From: Trichuris trichiura
Taxonomy: Eukaryota > Nematoda > Enoplea > Trichinellida > Trichuridae
Assembly: GCA_037903355.1 (NCBI GenBank)
Contig: JBAJFE010000042.1
Coordinates: 3,608,001 to 3,672,000 of the forward strand
Direction of reading: 5' to 3'
DNA length: 64,000 nt
The notes under the pieces were generated by a model, which had not been told where the DNA came from, did no database searches, and worked only from the letters and a program-made list of their open reading frames with translations. Made by a program: the position numbers and the translations under genes. Below, piece after piece: positions 22,601 to 33,835 of the stretch (within the stretch, counting starts at the first letter, position 1; each line of letters begins with the position of its first letter).

Positions 22601-23653
22601 GTTGTCTGCGTGATGGTGTTTTATGGACTTATCTACCACGGGTTTTTCAAGCCTTAGAAAACTGTTATAGCAGGCTAATGCCACGAATTGGTGAGTGCCT
22701 TATAAAGCCTGAAAGAATCGCGGTCAGTGTTACCTAATCTTGTTGGACCGATTCTACACGTCAACGGTAGGACCTGCAATTAAGAGCAAACAACTTTGAG
22801 AAGCTGGGAATTGATTTTTCTCATCAGTTTGCATGTTCGTCGGACCTCTTGCTGACCGACCGCCAATTTGTTCGAAATTTCGAACCTTTTCTGCGCCCAA
22901 AGGTGCCCCATTATGAGTCATCGCTGGTTTTTGCCAGCTTACAAATTCCCACCTCAATGGCTTTTACTTTAGTTGCGTTGTCCCCTTGAATGTTGAAAAA
23001 GCGTGTTCTCTCCAGTAGTGCATGTTTCTATAAATCTAACGACCAGTTAAATGACACATTCAAATGTAGTTTCCAAAAGATTGCGAGAATGGTTTAAACG
23101 ACCTACTAAAAGAAATACATTTATCAACTGTGTTAATTCAGTAAGTAAACATCGAATGAAGATTCCTACCTTCATTCAGAGTAGTCGTTGTTTGCTGGTG
23201 AAATCGCTTGTCAGTTATAAATTTGTTGGTCAAATATCTTGAACACGGGGTGTTTCTTAACGGGGCAATGGATTTTCATCTCTACTTCATACGGTATGTA
23301 TTCTTAATTTCAGAACCCATCAACGGGCAAGAATACATACCGTATGAAGTAGAGATGTTGGTCAAATAATTGTAAACATGGGTTGAAAAATTGTTTTTTG
23401 AATTTCAGTTCCTGTGGCTACGACTGTCGTTATAACTAGGGGTTGTCCGAAATGCCAGGTAAGAATCACTTTTTCATGCAGTGCATTACTTATTAATTTT
23501 AAGAATGGAATCATGTCCGAAGTCAGCAACGTGGTCAGTATCGTAGCCATTGTGATTGCCGCAATTCTGTTTTTCCCCATCGGACTGGCTTACTTGTTTT
23601 GTTTACCAGCATCAACCAGTTACCGCTGCAATAATTGCGGTTACGAATGTTGA
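19637..23653 (+). CDS. BRI3/LITAF-like zinc-ribbon membrane protein
   Basis: Three exons join in phase: 19637-19806, 23409-23458 and 23504-23653 (TGA). The first follows the acceptor GTTTTGTAG and encodes a proline-rich cytoplasmic segment (EERPKIKLLQ, YPPPVHDQPPPAGFMPPPSY) with PPxY-like motifs. The second and third encode RGCPKCQ, then a hydrophobic stretch (VVSIVAIVIAAILFFPIG), then RCNNCGYEC. Two CxxC knuckles flanking a membrane-embedded helix define the LITAF/BRI3 domain, which binds zinc at the cytosolic face of late endosomes and lysosomes. Spacing is closest to brain protein I3. The 45-bp intron between knuckle and helix (23459-23503) must be removed to restore it. The start codon is upstream and not identified. 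The 3.6-kb first intron is filled by a Tigger carrying a hAT. An AATAAA lies at 23836. PPxY motifs often recruit NEDD4-type ligases, which is inference here. Confidence 0.82.
20572..21766. mobile_element. hAT element nested in Tigger
   Basis: The ends CAGTGTTTCTCAAG and ATGAGAAACACTG are inverted. Flanking copies of CTAGGG(C) on both sides fit an 8-bp hAT duplication with a mismatch or one-base slip. The interior shares GGGCCCCCATTCTGATTGGC with the MITEs at 41.7 and 62.2 kb, so it is a longer relative of them. I see no intact transposase. Confidence 0.75.
21767..22345 (+). pseudogene. Tigger transposase N-terminal part, frameshifted
   Basis: The first frame carries a CENP-B-type N-terminal helix-turn-helix (KKVEVLDLLKSGLSFAQVG, GKNESSIHTIKRKEAEIR). 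From 22031 another frame continues with the second DNA-binding helix region (SRKNVPVDGKVIREKALSLY, GFTASKGRL, RFNLKNLKITGE). It then passes into degenerate sequence with no DDE residues. The frameshift and missing catalytic core mark it as dead. Confidence 0.85.
23277..23357. repeat. perfect 29-bp-arm hairpin in a BRI3-like gene intron
   Basis: The arm 23277-23305 starts CATCTCTACTTCATACGG. Its exact reverse complement is 23329-23357, with a 23-nt loop. It ends about 50 bp upstream of the acceptor of the CPKC exon. The flanking text GTTGGTCAAATA occurs on both sides (about 23225 and 23355). Confidence 0.9.
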
Positions 23654-23835
23654 ATTTCCTTTCCTTATTTTTAAGCGGACGCTGTTTGCAAAAAGTTATT
23701 TTATTGACTATTATTTGATGAAGAGAGCTAACTGATTTTCCGGCTTAATGCGAACTCCCTGTCTCGGTGTTACTAATAACCTTAACGTCTTCAATTATTT
23801 CGAATGTTTTGAACTGATTCGCCCTTGTTAGAATT

Positions 23836-23841
23836 AATAAA
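23836..23841 (+). terminator. polyadenylation signal AATAAA
   Basis: AATAAA about 180 bp after the stop of the BRI3-like gene, followed by a T-rich tract. Confidence 0.6.
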
Positions 23842-23844
23842 GTT

Positions 23845-24899
23845 TTTATTGGTGTGGTTCTATATTTTGCTGCTTTCTTAGATTTAAAGTTGAATTAAGT
23901 CTTTCAGACAGCTGATTCTGCAATTATGATCAGTGCGGTATTTTTTGTTATTTATTGCAAGTTGACAACTTTGATCGTAATCTATTTCATATTTGGCAGA
24001 CTGTTCTGGAATACTGGTGGTAATTGGCAGTTAAAGTTTAGTTTGACTGTTCTATCATCTGTATTCGAATTCGTAGCACACTGTTAGCGGCATCTTAATG
24101 TCCTTTGTTCTTGCCAGAACGTTGGCAGAGGGTTATCGATTGCAACAGAAGTTTGAATAAACAGGTTTGCCGCGACCTGCGACGGCGAACAATTAAAAAC
24201 AGTAAAAAATGGATATAGTATCGCGACAGCCTCATGATAAAACTTGTTCCAGTATACGCCAGTGATTTCCAAGAGGGTGGTTTGGCTTTTCCTGGGACGG
24301 TGGAAGCCAGTGAGGCAATGGAAGGCCCAGCGAGGTGATGAAAAACTAGGGGAGTGATGCAGTCTCTGACTATCGCAGTTTCCAGAAGAAGAGGAAAGCC
24401 ATTATTTGATGCGCTGATGGTTTGCTCTATGGAAAGTCGCGAGGGGGTTTCTGCTGTTTATTTACGCTGGTGTAATAATTTGAAATGATTCCCATCAGTT
24501 TGCTTTCGTAATAGCATACACGTTGCCTTCTGCCTGCATTTGGTTTACGCCTAGTGGCACTTTCCCCACCTACATATTGTTTCGAAGTCGATGTGTCGCT
24601 AAGCTGGCGGGTGTTCTTACGGAAACTTCAGTCTTATCTGTTGCATTTGTATCTATCCATTTTCAAGCGGTGACAGCGCAGAAGTCGAACGCAACGAAGG
24701 TCGCGCAGTTGCGATGTAATCAAGAACTAAAGGCAAATTTTAAAAATGGCTACCAAGCATTTTAATTGGAGAAGATTCCTTCTCTGTTCTGCAGTATGGA
24801 TTATTGTAAAAATCTGCAATTTGGTTTTCCCTTGTCATAACTAGTAGAAAGAATTTAGTGTCAAGTAAAAAACGTCGAACTAGAGAGGGGTTGCAGATA
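23845..24899. other. stretch without a recognised gene
   Basis: Intergenic sequence. A purine-rich imperfect repeat (GTGAGGCAATGG/GCGAGGTGATG/GGGAGTGATGC) is seen at about 24310-24360. Confidence 0.4.
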
Positions 24900-26314
24900 C
24901 AGTTGAACCCCCGTAAGTCGACCACCCAACAGACTGGAGAAAACTGGTCAACATAGGAGGTGGTCGACATATGGAAGCTGTGAGTATAATTGGCTCGGCT
25001 GAATAGATCAGCATCTGTATACGTTTTATTCTGTTGCACATTATCAATTGGACGTCTATTAAACGGCGAGTTGCATAAAAATAACGCTGTAAAATCATGT
25101 ATAAGGTTTTTGGGGGCTACAATGCTTGCTGAGAAAGGTGTCAATTCTAGTCTGGTGTTTGTTCTTATTACAAACATAAGCGGTAAGGGCGGCCTCTGCG
25201 CTGGCTACCTCACTCAGCATCTGTGAGCATTTTTCAGCATTGAAAATGTCTTCTCCCTTGAAGCCACTGGCGAAATAACGAAACTTCCCGATAAAGTTTT
25301 CCAAGACCTCGACAAGAACTTCGTTAGACTCGCCGAATAAGATTTTCTGAGGAATCATAAGACGGAGCTTGAGTTTATTAAGCCAACCGCTTGATGCTCA
25401 GAAACCTGTCAAGCTGAATTTCACGGCGAATCTTGTAGCAGTTTCCTGGATCATTGGGTCAAATATCCGTGCATTAGCTGCTTTCATTCCCTTAAGTCAA
25501 CGTAACGCTGCTTTATTGACTTAATCGAAGGAGGTTCTCCTCTTTTTTCGCTGCGCGTCTCCGGTTTCTTTATGATATTTTGCCAAGTACTCGCGTTTAC
25601 GTCTCTGGATATTGCTAACGGTAATCTTGCTGACATGAAACCGTTCCGCTGTCTTCCTTTGACAACTGGTTTCGAGAAAGTGGATAACTTCCACTTTTTC
25701 CTTCAGTGTCAACTCTCTCGATTCTTTCCGTTTAGCCATAGTGCAAACTGTAATCAGCTTAGCAGCTACTACTGCGTAAGCCGGACCATCTTTACTCGCG
25801 AAGACACGTTAAGGCCACCTGCCACACGGCTGTAGCAAAGCGAATGAACAGAGCTGAGCTCGACGCAAATGAATACAATTAGGCTCGATTCGTCATATTT
25901 CGCTCAATGGGCGAATGCTGCCGACGCGTAGGTGGGAGGTTATGTAATTGAGGAAACGCACAAGCTACGCCGGCAAGCATGAAAAAAGCATCGTCAAAGA
26001 AACGGAACCGGTTCTATTATCAGGAATCTCCAATGCACGATAATGAAAAACTTCGCTACGTTGAGTAATAGCACATTGAGGCAATGACGATTAACAGCTG
26101 CTAGCGACTGAAACAGAGCAAACTGAGGCGGTCAACTTATAGAGAGCAAACTAGAATTGTGTTCATATGCCGCGTCACGGCTAAAGCGGTCAACTTCTCA
26201 CTTACGGAAGCGGTCGATGTATAAAATCTGTCCTTGCGCTTATTAACGTGCGTTCAAATCAACTGGCCAAAATTCGGGCAACCTAGGTGGTGGTCAACTT
26301 AGGAGGTTCAACTG
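24900..26314 (-). mobile_element. Tigger, second family, internal deletion derivative (1.4 kb)
   Basis: The ends CAGTTGAACCCCCGTAAGTC and the inverted CTTAGGAGGTTCAACTG are flanked by TA. On the minus strand, 25521-25739 encodes the N-terminal helix-turn-helix (ELTLKEKVEVIHFLE, KITVSNIQRRKREYLAKY). 25095-25358 encodes the start of the DDE domain up to DIFNAEKC fused directly to the C-terminal tail (SQMLSEVASAEAAL, HQTRIDTFLSKHC). Everything between, including all three catalytic Asp motifs, is deleted. Confidence 0.9.
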
Positions 26315-26837
26315 TATTAGAATGGACGAATAGATGCACATATTAATTACAAACGTAAAGCTAGACGGGCAAAAATTATTACCTCAGCAGACACAAGATA
26401 GCATTAGCAATTCGCTCTGTTCATTCGGTTGCTGGTTTGGGAATAATGAAATGAAAGGCGGTATCTCAACCCTATGGACTGCATTACTGTGAACTGTAGG
26501 TGAATATAGACAGGCAAGACATTTAAACAGCCAGCGTAGCCAAGGAAGGAACAGCAGCTGCCTGCAAAGGGCTCCCTCTGAAAATTATTCGTCACAGGAA
26601 CAAGCGAGGCGAATTTGAGCGAAATTCTTAGCACCCTAAACGTAAGCAAAGGCGAAAATGCAGAGTTTGTTGCCGGAGACGCGTTTTTTGGCAGCCCATT
26701 TTCATCTGCTAAGCTTGGGCTAAACGATTCGTTCAAAGCCATCCCAATGTGGCCTATCTCCGGAAAGAAAACGAACTGTGACAGGAAGAACTGTAGGCCA
26801 GCTGTCCAACCGGCGCCTTAGAAACGACGTCAGACCA

Positions 26838-26970
26838 TTGAAAATGTGGTTTCTTCGTACGGGACCGTATGTTTTCATAATGCAAAAGCTTTATTACGGA
26901 ATAATTCCCGTTTAATGCGTGTAAACTCCGGAGCTTTCGGGTCGACCGAGACCCGTCTTCAGTGGTTGTG
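26838..26970 (-). mobile_element. PLE end fragment
   Basis: A single copy of the 73-bp hairpin arm: GCAAAAGCTTTATTACGG, then CTCCGGAGCTTTCGGGTC, then CCCGTCTTCAG. It is preceded by TGTGGTTTCTTCGTACGGGA, the same outer flank as at 17.88 and 56.98 kb. It is in minus orientation relative to the hammerhead-like strand. Confidence 0.7.
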
Positions 26971-27415
26971 AATTAGACGTCAGACCATTACTCCCAAGTA
27001 GGGGCGTAAACAGAGCGGCTGAAAACGTTCTATCCTCGAGGGGAGGGGAACGGCGGCCAATGGTTAGCAAATCCTGGTACACTTTCTCTCATCATCGCGA
27101 TTCTGAGAATTTATCGATAGCGTTGCGTCTCATGATTACAGCTTTCTCTTTTGCTATTCACGTGGTTATAAACACTATTACTAGTATATTTTTTCCCACG
27201 AATTTACTTGGACTGAGAATTACGAACTTTCCAACGGGTTTGTCCAGTTCCACTGTCATGTTGACTAGTACTAACCGCTAAGAAACAATCCAGTAGGCGA
27301 ATAACGACTTCCATTCATAAAACAGTTTATTTTTGCGGATGGGTGCTTAAATATTCTACTGTTCACTGCGTAACAGTAGTGAAACGAACGCAAGGCTTTA
27401 TTTCGTTCAGTTTAT

Positions 27416-28280
27416 TCATACGGCAGTGGCACCTGTTCCTTTAGAGTCGGCACTGGTTGAAGCTGTAGGTGCAACATTTGCTTGTTCAGATTCAACAACG
27501 GCAAATGGCACAGCCGTGCATCCAACATTTGGTGAAGTTGTTCCTTGCACTCTACTGTTATTCTGTTGAACGCTTTGTTGGGAACCTGGACGAGAATTTT
27601 GAGCGTGGTCACTATAACTTATCTGAATTTCAGAGTTGATTTGAAATTTATGCGGCTGCTGCTGGCTTGTGGGGATCACAAATTGCTGTTGCTGAATATT
27701 ACCTACGTCGGTATACAAACCAGAGCTGGTTGGGGGAACCTGAACTTCCCTGAGAGCATTGGCAGCTGGATATTGTGCCTGTGGACGTATTGCAGCTGTG
27801 AGAGCTTGTGAAACCGGATAACCAGGAAACATATGCGGCATTCCAAACAATGGTTCACCTCGAGTAATCGGCAAGTCAGAGCTACCAGCGAAAACAGGGT
27901 TGTAGGCTACGGAATAAGTACTCGGATAAACGGGTATTCCAAAAGCCGGAACTTCAGGCACTCTATGGTACAGCTGACCAGGAGGACTGGAAGTTACTGA
28001 TGACTTTTTGTCACTTCTTCCTTTGTCCTCTCTTTTAACATCTCTCACTCTCCTATGCTTTCCATGTTTGTAAAGGCTCTCTTTTTCATCATCGCTGCGA
28101 TGCTTATGCTTATTTCGACTACGGCGTGAGCTTTCACTATAGCCAGTGTCTGTATCACTGAGTCTGCTTCGGCTATCCCCCAGGGACCTTTTTCCATCAA
28201 AGTCGTCGTCTGACTCGTGTCTGTGGTGACTGTGGCTTCTGTGCCTATGCTTCGAACAAAAAGAATCCTTCGATTTGCTT
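27416..28280 (-). CDS. last exon of an Arg/Ser/His-rich, then Pro/Gln-rich protein
   Basis: The exon begins after the acceptor GTGATTTATTTCAG and ends at TGA 27416. AATAAA overlaps the end (TGAATAAACTG) and AAATAAAG follows, which is good evidence for a 3' terminal exon. It encodes about 288 residues. An initial basic, low-complexity block (KHRHRSHSHHRHESDDDFDG, SRSRLSDTDTGYSESSRRSR, KHGKHRRVRDVKRED) resembles RS-type regions of nuclear proteins. A P/Y/G-rich block follows (PEVPAFGIPVYPSTYSVAYN) and then Q-rich runs (QQQQF, QQQPHK). The final residues GATAV would fit a class I PDZ ligand (T-x-V), which is inference. I do not recognise the protein. The upstream exons were not identified. Confidence 0.7.
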
Positions 28281-28284
28281 CTGA

Positions 28285-29365
28285 AATAAATCACGGTCAA
28301 CCATGGTAACAGTTTGCGCTCCGGATCAGTTTTTAACGTTTACGATACTTCTCAACTTTCGTGATAAAGACAGTTGTCAAATTTAGTTTACAACAAACTC
28401 TGTGTAATCGTTACAAACCAAGCTCATTTCGCAATCTACAATGCACTTCAGTACGTACGATCGACAACAAGCCTACCCATTTCACTGAAAGGACAATTTC
28501 TTAGAGATAATTTTACCAGCTTCTTTAGTATGCGCAGCCGCTTTAGGAAAAAGAATTAGTCAAAATGCCACTTCCTGCTCAATCCAAATTTAAAGAGGGG
28601 TTAACTATAGAATACGAAGTTTTCTAAGTGGCTTACAGTATAGTTTTATGGCAAGGAATCAATCCGTAATACGTCTACAGCGAATAAGCTGTAAACTGTA
28701 GGAAATTCGTATCCCGTCTGCGCGTATGATTAGTACATGCGTCATAAAGAAAGTAATAGCAGCTTATCTTAGAAAGTAATATTTCTTATCAATAGTTCCA
28801 ACCGACAGTATTTGCCAGAATAAGATAAAGCCACACAAATCATAAAAATTACAAAGACCAAAACATTTTAGCAATGCATATTACTCCAGAAAAAGAAATA
28901 ATTACAGCAATAACGCGATCACTTCTTTCGGAAAACTACATGAAATATAACCGCTGTGGATAGCAGCTTTTAGCAGATGCAATAACGCTATCTGAACGTC
29001 GCCGTCTGTGTCCGTAGTGCTAGTATGGAATGTTACTTGGAGAGAGGTTTTCAAACAGAAAAATTTAAAGAAAATAGCTCTTACCAGTAATTACTAGTTC
29101 CTTACGTTAAAAGGAAATACAAGTTCCGTTTATCTTGGCAATATGAATGTACACGTACCATTAAGCACCAAAATCTGAAAAGAATATGTATGCACACACA
29201 TATATACAGTGCTGCAGGGCAGACCCAGTGAACAAGATACTATGAGGCTAAGTTTCCTTATTTCCATTAATTCTTTATTCACTCCATATCTTCTTTTTTT
29301 CTAGTAAGAAATGCTTACTTATTTACTTACAGTCTTTCCATTTGTTCAGCCCTCAAAAAAGTTTT
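28285..29365. other. stretch without a recognised gene
   Basis: Presumably intron or 5' region of the RS/Pro-rich gene on the minus strand. No exon could be supported. Confidence 0.3.
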
Positions 29366-29369
29366 GTTA

Positions 29370-29709
29370 CAGTAAAACCACTGAAGTTAACCACTCCTAT
29401 ATGGGCACCACCTCCCTAAGTTGACCGAACTTCGAACAGTTGGTTTGTCCGCACGTTAGTAAGCGCAAGGACAACCTCCTTAAGTAGGCAGTTGGCCACC
29501 TCCGTAAGTGGGAAGTTCACTGCTTTAGCCGTGACGTGGTGTACGGACGCAATGCTAGTTTGTTCACTGTAAGTTGACCAGTCTGTTGAATGGACAACTT
29601 TCGGTGGTTCAACTGCAATCTATTCAGCCGAGCCATTTATACCCACAGCCTCTTATGTCGACCAGCTTTCCCCAGTCTGTTGGGTGGTCAACTTACGGAG
29701 GTTTTATCG
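29370..29709. mobile_element. Tigger-derived MITE (340 bp), second family
   Basis: The left end CAGTAAAACCACTGAAGTTA and a right end GGTCAACTTACGGAGGTTTT resemble the ends of the 24.9-kb Tigger, with TA at both borders. The interior is sub-terminal sequence only (repeats of AAGTTGACC/GGTCAACTT) with no coding part. Confidence 0.7.
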
Positions 29710-29784
29710 TATTTTCAAAGAACCTTTGTCCTTGAAAACATAGCATTTGCTAAAGGTTTTGATGATAACGTTTTCGTACGGTAG

Positions 29785-29925
29785 GACCCGTTTATGATCA
29801 CGAGTTCATTCTGGAGCTTTTGCTTTCTCTCTTGACTCGTTTCCTTATCGCTGATAACGGGTCAAGAGAAAACTCGAAAGCTCCAAAATAGTCTTGACCG
29901 TAAAAAAGTCTTACCGTGCAAAAAT
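29785..29925 (+). mobile_element. diverged PLE end with hammerhead-like remnant
   Basis: CGCTGATAACGGGTCAAGAG followed by CTCGAAAGCTCC, with an inverted partner CTGGAGCTTTTGC..CTCTTGACTCG upstream. This is the same CTGAxxA-stem-GAAAGCTCC layout as in the other PLE ends. Confidence 0.5.
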
Positions 29926-30579
29926 TTTACCTTGAGTCTTTTCTTCTCCTTAACCACTTTTCTTCTTTTTTTATAACTATTTCTTTACGCCTTAGCTTAT
30001 GATTCGCCCCAAGGTTCCTTGGTACGTGTATCCTCATTGCTTTACTTTCTTCTGAATCCAAGGTGTTCTTTAATTTCCTCTTCTGGTTTCATCAATTATT
30101 AATCTCCGTTTCAACTTGTAATAGTTTCCTCTAAATTTTAAAAGTCAAAACCTCACCCCAAATTTTTGCCAGTCCGTGTACCATTGCGCAGACAGAAGGC
30201 GAGAACGGATACCGTTAGTACGCCTGCCAGAAAATGTCATCCATGATGGCTGTCTTAGGGACATTACAGTTAGAAAGTATCAAACTTAAAAATAGCTCTC
30301 TCAATTAAACTTAAGTCTTTTAGCCGATAACGTTTTACTCTATTAGCTTACCCAGCACAGACGAAATTCACATGACAGAATCACACTAAATTCGTTTCTG
30401 TCTATTACAAAGCCAAGATGAAGCTTCACTACAATTTTTTGATCAGTAAAAGTTGGCCTATGTGATTTGGCCACGAGATTACACGCATCTGTTACAGGAC
30501 ATTTCATTTTCAAAGACTGAGTCATCATAAAGAGTACCTAGTGTTTTTACAGAAGATATCCAGTCAGCCAGCATTCAAT

Positions 30580-30660
30580 AAATTTATTTATTACCGCAGC
30601 TTTCGGGTCCAAACTTGACCAGTCATCAGCGGTAAAGGCTAATGTAAATAACGTTAGTTA
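30580..30660 (-). mobile_element. PLE end fragment
   Basis: Reverse complement reads ACCGCTGATGACTGGTC, then GGACCCGAAAGCTGC. The same order is seen at the PLE 3' end at 63.83 kb (ACCGCTGATGACTGGTGACG). Confidence 0.55.
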
Positions 30661-30958
30661 ACGTGGGAGATAAGGTCATGAACTATTGTAAATCGTCATT
30701 TGAAATGTGGAGTTTAGACCAATCTAAGTTTGACATTTTTTGTATCTCTCTCACCCTCTTTTCTTCTGTTTTTTGTAATAAACTACCGAAGAAACACTGT
30801 TGGTGCTTTGTTTGCGGAATCATATGCTCGTTGACAAACAAAACGAGCAACGAAACCATCTCAAGCTTGGGCAACTTCGAAATTTATTACCGCCACGGAT
30901 TGAAAGTAGATTCAAACACTCGTGTTTTGACAGCTGTTTCAATGACTTGCTTTTTTGC

Positions 30959-31170
30959 AGCTACTTCGCGGAGGCTGTTTCAGCGGAGCTAACCATCGGA
31001 TGCTGTTTCGACTGGAAGACGTTCCAGGGGCATTGACAAAATTCGTGCCACTAGTTCATAGCTGTTGCTTCACCTACGTTCATGCATCGGTCTTAATTCG
31101 TCGCCACTGGTCAGCCGCCACGTTGGTTTATGCCTGCAGGTTCGACCCGTGCTCCCAATGGATCACGTAA
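30959..31170 (+). CDS. possible terminal exon with an ACT-like motif
   Basis: It follows a strong acceptor (ACTTGCTTTTTTGCAG). The frame runs LLRGGCFSGANHRMLFRLED then VPGALTKFVPLVHSCCFTYV and stops at TAA near 31170. RLEDVPGALTKFVPLV resembles the first strand and helix of ACT domains (amino-acid-binding modules), but only this one segment matches. A second frame has its own acceptor (GTTTATGCCTGCAG) and ends at 31250 (VRPVLPMDHVNQNVTATTPP), so the exon structure is ambiguous. No upstream exon was identified. Function should not be taken as assigned. Confidence 0.3.
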
Positions 31171-31174
31171 ACCA

Positions 31175-31620
31175 AAATGTTACCGCTACGACTCCACCGG
31201 AAGTACTTAACAACAGCGTTGAAGCAAGGGTGCTGAACAACAAGCGCTAAACGAATTACAGCAGAGTAACTGGAGCGTCCCTGTGTGACGGACGAATGAC
31301 TTCAACCAACGGTTGTAACCAAATAATACGAACCGCTGCCCTCGAGCTCCCCGGTAATGTCCTTTCGTCGAAACGTATACCCTTCGATGGTGGCGTGCTC
31401 AAAACAGCCTTCGAAACGCAGCATAACGGGAATAATCTGAGAAACGTTAGCACCACCAAAAAATAGGAGCCAAAAACTTACGTAATCCGAAAAAGTTCCG
31501 TCTTACTAAATTGATACAGTTACTGCTTGATATACTCGTTCTCTTTAACAGTGGAAGTGTTTTAAAATGCAGCTAGCCTTCATTTTTGGTCAAATTAGTT
31601 GGCAAAGTTTTTTAGCGATC
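31175..31620. other. stretch without a recognised gene
   Basis: Between the plus-strand candidate exon and the convergent minus-strand terminal exon. Nothing supported. Confidence 0.4.
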
Positions 31621-31622
31621 AA

Positions 31623-32040
31623 TTAGGCAGAAAGTTCTAGTGCTTGCCGATAACCGTTCATCTGTCCTTTGTTTATGTCCACGTTTATCACTCGCAGAGG
31701 CAGATCACCGATTGTTCTCGCTGTTTTTGGTACTGAAGACTCATTGCGGTTAGCAGCAAACTTCAGCATACATTTTCTTTGCCTTTTCCTAGTATCTGAG
31801 GGAAAGAACAACTCATAAGCAAGGCACACTATGATACAAACCGTAACTGCAATAAAAGAGGGCATTCTATTCGAATAAAATATAGCAATCACAGCCACAT
31901 TTAGCATCATAACAGAAGTTATAGAACTAAGAACTTCTCTTGGCCGTGCAATGCCCACGAGAAGAATAAAATTAAAGCGAATAATACCAACACTGTGACT
32001 GCTTTGGGCTCTTAGTATGTTTTTGAAGATGTACGAGCAT
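31623..32040 (-). CDS. terminal exon of a multi-span membrane protein
   Basis: The exon begins after the acceptor GTGATACCACAG and ends with TAA at 31623. It encodes about 138 residues. A first part (SSHSVGIIRFNFILLVGIAR) leads to two hydrophobic helices (VMMLNVAVIAIFY and MPSFIAVTVCIIVCLAYELF). A basic patch (DTRKRQRKCMLKF) and a hydrophilic tail follow. Entry phase is 2 (one base, then TGC), which matches the phase-2 donor of the exon at 34248-34680. I therefore place both in one gene. That gene may be the same one as the tetraspan-type exons further upstream, since those phases also agree. The family is not recognised. Confidence 0.65.
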
Positions 32041-32618
32041 CTGTGGTATCACCAAATCATGAGTAATGTAATACTACGCCACTACGAATATTACTAGTGA
32101 TAGTCAGTGAGTTGTTCCTTCTGGCAAACCAGAATTACCCAAAACATATCGCTTAAGTCAGACTCGCTTATTCTTGAGAAGAAAGTCATGGATTCTGGGG
32201 TAACCACGTTTCAGTGTCTCGATAAATAAGACCCTGCAAACAGGACCAGAAGTACGCCGAAAGCTCTGAGTTTCTTCCTAATAAGAAACAATTCTAATGT
32301 AACTAACACGTTTTGAATACAGAAATGCGCATAGGCGTTTATAAAAGCCTTATATTTCTGTAAGCTAAATTATTATCATTCTTAGTCTTTCTCCCTGAAG
32401 TCAATATTAAGTAAAACGGCAGTTACTTGAACAAAAACCTTAAGTTGATCTGACGACTGCAGCAGCGTACTACATGATTTACGAATGCATAACGTGAACG
32501 CCAAAAATAAACTGGACAGCAGAATTATTTACTTGTTTCACGCAATGCAGAGGGGCGAAATGCAAATTAGGTCACGGTTCAATTCATACTGTTCAGTCTC
32601 CCAGAAGTTTAGTATATG

Positions 32619-33807
32619 CAGTCGGCCCTCGTTATCCGCGCATTCTATTCAACGGGGTTTGTCCGGCGTGAAATAGCGGCGTCATCTTTCACACGGCAGT
32701 ACACGAGATAAAGCCTAGACTAGTCAGTGGTTGCTGGAAGCGATTGTGGGGAGACGCAGTCAGTGGATGCGAGGACTTATGTGCAATCGATGAGAAGGTC
32801 ATGGACAGAGTGAATATTGCCAAGGAGTTGGGAGGTGAGGGTTTCTCTGACATGAGAGAAGATAATACCAGGGAGCACATAAAAGATTGCGGAGAACCGT
32901 TCACCGACGAGGAATTCGAGGAACTGATGCAATCACCTACGGGCAGCGATGACTATGTTGTGGAAGTTACAGGAGCATAAACACCCTCAGACTGGACAAA
33001 GCAAAAGCTTGCCGTGTTTTCCGGAAAGCTCAGGTCCTAAAGGATACGACTGCTGAATACGATCCATGCATGCAACGTGGCATCACGGTTACATGAGGAA
33101 TAACGACTTCGTTGAAGCCGCTACAAGATTTATTCCATAAAGCAAAGAAAAGGGAGAGACAGCTCCCTATAACAATGTTTTTAAATAAAGCTCCGGCAGC
33201 TGCGGAAACTAACATTTTAAGGCGAGAAATTTTGCTACCAACAAGTTTAGGAAACCTTAGGACCGACCGTTCTCCAGGGGATTCGCGCACACCTACAGAA
33301 AGTCGGTAAATTGATACATGATGCTCCAAACGTTTCTGCCATAGACGTTTTGCGTTGTGTGGATGTGTTCTGTGTGATGTTCACTATTTCTGCTTAAGTG
33401 CGCCCATGTATTTTATATTTCCCTTGCTCTGTACCCATTCCGCGCACCAGGACATCGCTTAGCTTATTAAAGCAAGGTGATTCCCAGGCATTTAAAGAAA
33501 GAGCATCTTACTTTCATCCTTTCTTGTACCTAATGGCCTGTACTCTGATAGCTGGCCCCATTGCACAAGCGCAGTCTCATTGATGTCCTTACCTCGTAGC
33601 TAGGTTCTGCAGTACCAAGCTTCGAAGGATCGTTAGGTATGATAACCGTTCCGGAAGGAATTCAATGGGGCAGGACGAAATACGCAGCTAGAATATAAGC
33701 TGTTTGGCCTTTTTTATAAGGCATTCTATATAACGCGGATTCAGCTTAACGCGGCGAAAACGCTCAAAATTTTGGGCGAATTAACCCAGGTAAACGAGGG
33801 CCGACTG
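32619..33807 (+). mobile_element. Tigger deletion derivative (1189 bp)
   Basis: The ends CAGTCGGCCCTCGTTATCCG and the inverted AAACGAGGGCCGACTG are present; TA follows the right end while the left border reads TG. It keeps the C-terminal part of the transposase at 32744-32980 (INIAKEL-type helix, GEGFSDMREDN, TDEEFEELMQ) and a second block at 33112-33309 (KAPAAAETNILRREI). It lies in an intron of the minus-strand membrane-protein gene and next to a small plus-strand frame. Confidence 0.88.
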
Positions 33808-33835
33808 TATTCCCGTCCTGTTTTCAAAAGCGGGT

